Shown here: one piece after another, positions 58,833 through 64,000 of the stretch
Layout: every line of letters starts with the position of its first letter
Position numbering within the stretch: position 1 is the stretch's first letter
Origin: JALXCH01 sp964495805
Lineage (GTDB): Bacteria; Calditrichota; Calditrichia; RBG-13-44-9
NCBI GenBank assembly: GCA_964495805.1
Contig: CAZBWV010000042.1
Span: 62,001-126,000 of the forward strand
Direction of reading: 5' to 3'
Length of the DNA: 64,000 nt
Position numbers and translations under genes: made by a program
Notes under the pieces: generated by a model
Databases searched by the model: none
What the model was told of the DNA's origin: nothing
The model's input: the letters and a program-made list of their open reading frames with translations, nothing else

Positions 58833-61012
58833 CAGAAAAGAAAAATAAGAAATCGAAGAAGAAACCTACCGAATCGGAGGTGAATTTTCACCAGGCGATT
58901 GTCCGATTGTTAAAGCAGCATCGCGGAAAGGTGCTGACTTTAAAAGAAATGTCCCATGCTCTGCATGTGGATAGGTCCCGTTACCATCTGTTTCGGGATG
59001 CACTCCAGGAACTGGTAAAGCAGGGACGGGTGGTACGGCTGAAAGGTCGGCGTTACACCGTGCCCTCCGGCTTGCGCCGCATTCAGGGAACCATCCAGCT
59101 TACCCGCAAAGGGTTTGGATTTGTCACCGACGAACGTACCGGTGAGGAAATCTTTATCCCTGCCCAGCACCTCAACACCGCCCTGGACGGCGATCTGGTG
59201 GAAGTGCAACTGTTTGCCGTTTCCCGCGGACGCAACAAAGAAGGTCAGGTGGTGGCGGTACTGAAACGCAATCGCACCACTTTTGTGGGGACCTATCATA
59301 AAAGCGAATACTACGGATTTGTGGTGCCGGACGACCCCCGCATCTATCGCGATTTTTTCATCCAGCCAAAAAACGACCTGCATGCCCGGGATGGCCAGAA
59401 AGTGGTGGTGGAATTCCTGAAGTGGGAAAAATCGTCTCTGAACCCCGAAGGGCGCATTGTGGAGATTTTAGGTTTCCCGGGTGAGCCCGGAGTGGATGTG
59501 GTGAGCGTGGCCAAGGGATTCGGGCTCCCCATGGCTTTCCCCTCCAGAGTGGAGGAACAGGCGCGCAAAATTCGCATTCGGCTTACCCCTAAATTGCTTG
59601 CCGCACGCCTTGATCTGCGGGACTGGCTCATTTTTACCATCGATCCCGAAGATGCCAGAGATTTTGACGATGCTGTCTCTCTGGACAAACTGCCCAACGG
59701 TAATTTCCGGCTGGGCGTCCACATTGCCGACGTCAGCTATTTTGTGCCGGAAAACTCCGCTCTGGATCGCGAAGCGCTGAAGCGAGGCACCAGTGTGTAT
59801 CTGGTGGATCGGGTGGTACCCATGTTGCCGGAACATCTGTCTAACCAGATTTGCAGCCTTCAACCCGATGAAGACCGGCTGACCTTCAGTTGCATTATGG
59901 AGATAACTCCGGCCGGGGAGCTGGTCAATTACCAGATTACTCCTTCGATTATCCGCAGCAAGCGACGGTTTCATTACGAAGAGGTGCAGCAAATTATTGA
60001 TGATCCCAACAGCCGCGATCCTTATGCGGATATTTTGCGTCAGATGCGCGACTTCAGCCGGGTTCTGAAAAAAAAGCGCCTGGAGAAGGGCAGTATCGAC
60101 TTCGAAACGCCGGAGGTAAAATTCAAACTGGACGAGCGGGGCAAACCGGTGGAGATTATTCCCGTCCGGCGTTTGCAGAGCCATGAACTCATCGAGGAGT
60201 TCATGCTCATGGCTAACCAGACCGTAGCACGGCATATCCGTCGCATCTCCGGCAAGGGGAAGCCCCGTCCTTTCATCTACCGTGTTCACGAACGACCGGA
60301 CAGCGAAAAGATCGAGAAGTTCGAGCGCTTCCTGAATGCCCTGGGGCACCGCGTGAAAATTCCTCACAACGTAACTCCCAAACAGTTCCAGGAGATTCTG
60401 CAAAAAGTTTCCGGCACCAAAGATGACATCCTGATTAAAGAAGTGGCACTGCGCACCATGATGAAAGCGCAGTATTCCATTAAAAACATCGGGCATTTTG
60501 GGCTGGCGTTCGAGGACTACACCCACTTTACTTCCCCAATTCGGCGCTACCCCGATCTGGAAGTGCACCGTCTGCTCAAACTTTACGCCGGTAAAGTTTC
60601 TCCCAAAGTCATCCGTCCGCTCAAAAAAGAACTAAAGAAAATTGCCGATCGGAGCTCCGAACGCGAACGGGTGGCACTGGAAGCCGAACGTCAGAGCGTG
60701 AAAATCAAGCAGGTGGAATGGATTGCCGACCACGTGGGAGAAACCTTCCCGGGAATTATCTCCGGAGTAACCGCTTACGGAATCTTTGTGGAGATCATTC
60801 CGTATCTTATCGAAGGATTCATCCGTATCGAAAACATGGTGGACGACTTTTACATTTACGATGAGAAGACCTATTCCCTGGTGGGCAAGGAGTTTGGGCA
60901 GGTTTACCGATTGGGGGATGAGGTTACCATTCAGGTGGAGCGGGTGGATCGCGAAACCAACGAAGTGGATTTTACCCTGGTATATGGGAGAAAAAAGAAA
61001 AAGTCCGGATAG
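58829..61012 (+). CDS. rnr: Ribonuclease R
   Basis: 727 residues. Start is a GTG overlapping the prmC stop. Order: lysine-rich N-terminal tail, a winged-helix domain (about 10-75; HRGKVLTLKEMSHALHVD), two cold-shock domains (about 85-240; RRIQGTIQLTRKGFGFVTDERTGE), the RNB catalytic domain (about 265-600; TIDPEDARDFDDAVSL, with the Asp cluster, and HFTSPIRRYPDLEVHRLL) and an S1 domain (about 640-720; FPGIISGVTAYGIFVEI). A processive 3'-5' exoribonuclease that digests structured RNA. It ends with a basic tail. Confidence 0.96.
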   Translation: MTEKKNKKSKKKPTESEVNFHQAIVRLLKQHRGKVLTLKEMSHALHVDRSRYHLFRDALQELVKQGRVVRLKGRRYTVPSGLRRIQGTIQLTRKGFGFVTDERTGEEIFIPAQHLNTALDGDLVEVQLFAVSRGRNKEGQVVAVLKRNRTTFVGTYHKSEYYGFVVPDDPRIYRDFFIQPKNDLHARDGQKVVVEFLKWEKSSLNPEGRIVEILGFPGEPGVDVVSVAKGFGLPMAFPSRVEEQARKIRIRLTPKLLAARLDLRDWLIFTIDPEDARDFDDAVSLDKLPNGNFRLGVHIADVSYFVPENSALDREALKRGTSVYLVDRVVPMLPEHLSNQICSLQPDEDRLTFSCIMEITPAGELVNYQITPSIIRSKRRFHYEEVQQIIDDPNSRDPYADILRQMRDFSRVLKKKRLEKGSIDFETPEVKFKLDERGKPVEIIPVRRLQSHELIEEFMLMANQTVARHIRRISGKGKPRPFIYRVHERPDSEKIEKFERFLNALGHRVKIPHNVTPKQFQEILQKVSGTKDDILIKEVALRTMMKAQYSIKNIGHFGLAFEDYTHFTSPIRRYPDLEVHRLLKLYAGKVSPKVIRPLKKELKKIADRSSERERVALEAERQSVKIKQVEWIADHVGETFPGIISGVTAYGIFVEIIPYLIEGFIRIENMVDDFYIYDEKTYSLVGKEFGQVYRLGDEVTIQVERVDRETNEVDFTLVYGRKKKKSG

Positions 61013-61184
61013 CAGGCGAAATCCGGCGGCAGAGGTATTCTAAAATCCGACAAAGGGTGCTCATCTCTGCGGGGCAGTATCGTTATTCAAAAGCGGGGCG
61101 GGTTTGTCCCCGGCACATCGAAAATGCTTTAGCTGTTGAGTGAAAAGGGTCAATCCAGAAGGGAACGATTCTGTAAAGGAAACA

Positions 61185-63755
61185 ATGATCATGCGCCCGT
61201 GGTTGCACTTTCTGGTATTTTTAGGGATGGTTTTGATGATCGGACTGAGTCCCGATGAGCTTCGGGCGCAGGATACCCCGGTTCAGTCCGGACGTTCTTT
61301 AACGGTCGTGCCTTCCGATTCTGCCGCTTTAACCGACACCCTTACTCCCCCCAAACAGAGCGACATCGAAGGACCGGTGAAATACCGGGCGGAAAAAATT
61401 ACCTTTTCCATGGACAAACGCCGCACTTTTCTGGAAGGCAATGTACGGATTGAATACCAGAATATGAAGCTGGAAGCTGGACGGGTGATGATTGATTGGA
61501 AGAAGAACGTGATGGTTGCCACCGGTGTGGCAGATAGCACCGATTCCCTGGGGAATCCCGTTTACAGCGGGTTACCTGTATTCAGCGAACGGGGCAGCGA
61601 ACCCATTCATGGCTTTCGCCTGGAATACGACTTTAAACACCAGCGCGGCAAAGTGCTGGAAGGGCGCACCAATATGGAGCCCGGTTACTACCGCGGCGAA
61701 CTGATTAAAAAAGTTGGCAAAAAGACTCTTCTGGTCAAAGAAGGATATTTTACCAGTTGCGACAGCATCGAGCATCCCCACTACTATTTTAAAGCGGACA
61801 AGATGCGCATCATTGTCAACAAGCGGGCAGTGGCAAAGCCCATTTACATGTACATTGCGGATATTCCGGTATTTGCCATTCCGTTTGGCGTATTCCCCAT
61901 GGAGAAGGGGCGTCGTTCCGGTTTTATTATTCCCAAGTTCGGAACCAGCAGTTACGGTGGCCGTTATTTGCGCGATTTTGGTTACTACTGGGCGGCGTCG
62001 CAATACTGGGATGCCACCCTGTTGAGCACATTTTACGAACGCACCGGCACGGTTTACTCCGGGGAGTTCCGCTATAAGAAGCGGTACAATTTTAGTGGCA
62101 ACGTGCTGGTGCACTATGCCCCGCGGGATGTGACCACGGGACAAAAAAAGCAGCGCTGGAGCATCCGTTTCAATCACAATCAGAAAATCGGGGAAACCAT
62201 GACCCTGAACGGAAGCGGACAGTTTGTCAGCGACCGCACCTTCATGAAAAATTACTCCAACAATCTGGAGAACCGCCTGGACCAGATCATTTCCACGAAC
62301 GTTAACTTCTCCAAGCGCTGGCCCAATTCCAAAAATTCGTTGAATGTGAGCATTCGGCGCAACGAAAACCTGCAGACCGGCAACCTGGACTACACCCTGC
62401 CGCGCATTTCGTTTTCCCATACTCAGTCCAATTTAATCCCGTTTAATCCCGCTAAAAGCCACAAAAAACGCTGGTACCATAACATTACTTACAATTTCAC
62501 GAGCGATTTTCAGGCGGATGGCAGTAAACAACTGCAGCCGGATTCCAGTTTTCTGAAAAAACAGCGGATGGGCTGGCAGCACCGCGGTGGGCTCTCATTG
62601 AATTTCAATCTGCTGAAATATTTTCGGTACCGGCAGAGCGTTTCGTTCCAGGAGTTGTGGGTGCCGGAATATTACCAGTACACCTGGGTGGACTCCCTGA
62701 ATAGCGCCATTGCCGATACCGTCCGTAAACCGCGCGCCCGTCACACGGTGAATACCCAGCTGGGGCTCACCACTACCCTTTATGGTTTGTTCGAAATACC
62801 TTTCTCACCCCTTAAGCTCATCCGCCACAAAATAGACCCGACCATCCGGTTCACTTTTACTCCTGACTATACCGATCCCCGTTTCGACTACGTCCAGACG
62901 TTTGTGGATAGCACCGGCCATCGCCGATATTATGACCGGTTTACCGGCAATCCTTTCGGAGGAACACCCACCGGCGAATCGCGGATGATGTCCATTTCGC
63001 TGGGCAACCTGTTTCAGGGCAAATGGATTCATAACGGACAGGAGAAAAAGATTGATCTGTTCCATTACGATTTATCCACTGCGTACAATTTTTTAGCGGA
63101 TAGTCTGAAGTGGCGGGACATTAGCAGTAGCCTTCGCACCCGCGCTACCCGGAATTTCAACTTCAGCATGACCGTAACCCATAGTCTGTACAAAGTCGGG
63201 CACCAGGGGTACGGACGCCGAAATGAGTATGTATGGGAGAATGGTTTTTCCCTACCGCGGTTGGTTAACCTCCGATTTTCCACGGACATTCATCTGGCTC
63301 CGCCCGCGCGGAAGGAAGAAGAGAAAAAAGCCCCATCGACTGCCGACACGACCGAAACCCCGTTATCCACATATGCGGAATCCCTGGTGGGTAACCGCGA
63401 TATGGAAGCCCTGCGTAATCTGAAATTCCCCTGGGATGTGACCGTCAACCTGGTGTACAATGTGAATCGGAGAAACATCCATCAAATTCAAAAAGATTTT
63501 ACTGCCAGCGTGAATGCACGTCTGGAGATTACCCGCAACTGGCGAATTCAGTATTCCGCCAGTTTCGATTTGATAAACAAAGAGATTGCTCATCAAAGCT
63601 TCAATATTTACCGGGATTTACACTGCTGGGAGATGTCCTTTAACTGGCAGCCCAATCCGGTGTACAGTTCGTTTACCTTTGAGATTCACATCAAAGAACC
63701 GATGTTGCGGGATATTAAATTAACCAAGAGCAGTGGCGGGTATTTGCCATTTTAG
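61185..63755 (+). CDS. lptD: LPS-assembly protein LptD
   Basis: 856 residues. A signal sequence (WLHFLVFLGMVLMIGLSPDELRA) is followed by the jelly-roll OstA/LptA-like part (about 50-240; VKYRAEKITFSMDKRRTFLEGNVRIEYQNMKLEAGRVMIDW and GVADSTDSLGNPVYSG) and a large C-terminal barrel (about 240-856; FPMEKGRRSGFIIPKFGTSSYGGRYLRDFGYYWAAS), ending in SGGYLPF. It inserts LPS into the outer membrane together with LptE, showing that the organism makes an LPS-type outer membrane. The ATG at 61185 follows AAAGGA; an ATG 6 nt later is an alternative. It comes 172 bp after rnr. Confidence 0.93.
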   Translation: MIMRPWLHFLVFLGMVLMIGLSPDELRAQDTPVQSGRSLTVVPSDSAALTDTLTPPKQSDIEGPVKYRAEKITFSMDKRRTFLEGNVRIEYQNMKLEAGRVMIDWKKNVMVATGVADSTDSLGNPVYSGLPVFSERGSEPIHGFRLEYDFKHQRGKVLEGRTNMEPGYYRGELIKKVGKKTLLVKEGYFTSCDSIEHPHYYFKADKMRIIVNKRAVAKPIYMYIADIPVFAIPFGVFPMEKGRRSGFIIPKFGTSSYGGRYLRDFGYYWAASQYWDATLLSTFYERTGTVYSGEFRYKKRYNFSGNVLVHYAPRDVTTGQKKQRWSIRFNHNQKIGETMTLNGSGQFVSDRTFMKNYSNNLENRLDQIISTNVNFSKRWPNSKNSLNVSIRRNENLQTGNLDYTLPRISFSHTQSNLIPFNPAKSHKKRWYHNITYNFTSDFQADGSKQLQPDSSFLKKQRMGWQHRGGLSLNFNLLKYFRYRQSVSFQELWVPEYYQYTWVDSLNSAIADTVRKPRARHTVNTQLGLTTTLYGLFEIPFSPLKLIRHKIDPTIRFTFTPDYTDPRFDYVQTFVDSTGHRRYYDRFTGNPFGGTPTGESRMMSISLGNLFQGKWIHNGQEKKIDLFHYDLSTAYNFLADSLKWRDISSSLRTRATRNFNFSMTVTHSLYKVGHQGYGRRNEYVWENGFSLPRLVNLRFSTDIHLAPPARKEEEKKAPSTADTTETPLSTYAESLVGNRDMEALRNLKFPWDVTVNLVYNVNRRNIHQIQKDFTASVNARLEITRNWRIQYSASFDLINKEIAHQSFNIYRDLHCWEMSFNWQPNPVYSSFTFEIHIKEPMLRDIKLTKSSGGYLPF

Positions 63756-63826
63756 ATTTTCGGAACTGAGACAAAAAGCAGTAAACAGAACCGGGGCGGT
63801 GCGAATTTAATGGAAAAGGTGCCAGG

Positions 63827-64000
63827 ATGATTTATCTGATATTCAGCATTTTGTCCAGCGTATTGGTAGCAGTGGTGATTCGCCGGAACGAAGCCCGGCG
63901 ATTGGACCGCCTGGGCGTGATGTTGTTTAATTACCTGGCTGCACTGGTAGTGGGCACCATCCTGAACGGGGTTTCCGGAGAAATGGGGTTGAACCTTCGG
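63827..64000 (+). CDS. DMT/EamA-family permease, N-terminal fragment (runs off the window edge)
   Basis: 58 codons are visible, beginning MIYLIFSILSSVLVAVVIRR and continuing ARRLDRLGVMLFNYLAALVVGTILNG. The first helix and the VMLFNYLAALV second helix match the start of drug/metabolite transporters of the EamA type in FCB bacteria. The ATG at 63827 has AAGG 11 nt upstream. The remaining part lies outside the window. Confidence 0.6.
   Translation, partial: MIYLIFSILSSVLVAVVIRRNEARRLDRLGVMLFNYLAALVVGTILNGVSGEMGLNLR

Noticed and set aside
1..64000. tRNA, rRNA, CRISPR, insertion sequences or prophage
   Set aside because: I read the gaps on both strands for T-loop, rRNA and repeat-spacer patterns and the genes for transposase or integrase motifs and found none.

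Overview
This 64 kb window comes from a Gram-negative bacterial chromosome, most probably the Calditrichota (Caldithrix/KSB1) side of the FCB superphylum. The evidence is indirect. There is an LPS-assembly protein (LptD), many outer-membrane beta-barrels, several lipoproteins with short lipoboxes, TonB-dependent receptors with carboxypeptidase-regulatory N-termini, PorV/FadL-like barrels, and secreted proteins ending in a FlgD-like, T9SS-type sorting module with the NYPNPFNP signature. Promoters with -35/-10 hexamers close to the sigma70 consensus and a 16-17 bp spacer can be read in several gaps. I found no rRNA, tRNA, CRISPR, transposase or phage genes, so this looks like ordinary chromosome with lineage-specific surface functions.

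Layout. 1-2950 (minus): metG (5' end), ricT, holB and a lone exbD. 3287-11030 (plus): a secreted helical protein, a lipoprotein, a beta-barrel, plsX and an S9 peptidase. 11114-15254 (minus): a TonB-dependent receptor with its own TPR-containing TonB. 15730-22572 (minus): a six-gene phosphate operon (DUF47, PiT transporter, OprO/P-type porin) that continues into two lamin-tail-domain (LTD) surface proteins and a YjiK/SdiA-regulated propeller. 23127-28004 (minus): a tripartite tricarboxylate transporter with a fused TctC-TctB subunit, then a CYTH / Mth938 / CYTH-like group. 28417-32330 (plus): a PhnD-like sensor, a histidine kinase and an NtrC-type regulator behind a sigma54-like promoter with three tandem dyads. 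32348-35535 (minus): recJ, rodZ and a thioredoxin-like lipoprotein. 35815-41875 (plus): an outer-membrane protein, SpoIID plus double-SPOR proteins, then a lipoprotein and TonB receptor pair. 41990-51125 (minus): a four-gene surface operon made of a 1360-residue LTD/OB-fold protein, a PorV-like barrel, a helix-hairpin-helix/beta-barrel fusion and a FadL-like barrel. 51263-64000 (plus): housekeeping genes uppS, folC, rho, rpmE, DUF1385, prfA, prmC, rnr, lptD and the start of a DMT-family permease.

The most interesting signals are: (i) three dyads of the form GGCGA-N4-TCGCC, placed where an NtrC-type activator would bind, upstream of a sigma54-like promoter that would drive the sensor operon itself; (ii) the LTD/OB-fold plus HhH-barrel operon, whose domains are typical of nucleic-acid-handling proteins but sit at the cell surface; (iii) the phosphate operon extended by LTD and propeller proteins; (iv) three 9-bp-period tandem arrays, each just upstream of an operon or gene start (plsX, DUF47-pit, spoIID). 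All functional links between genes are inferences from gene order and recognised families; no database search was run.
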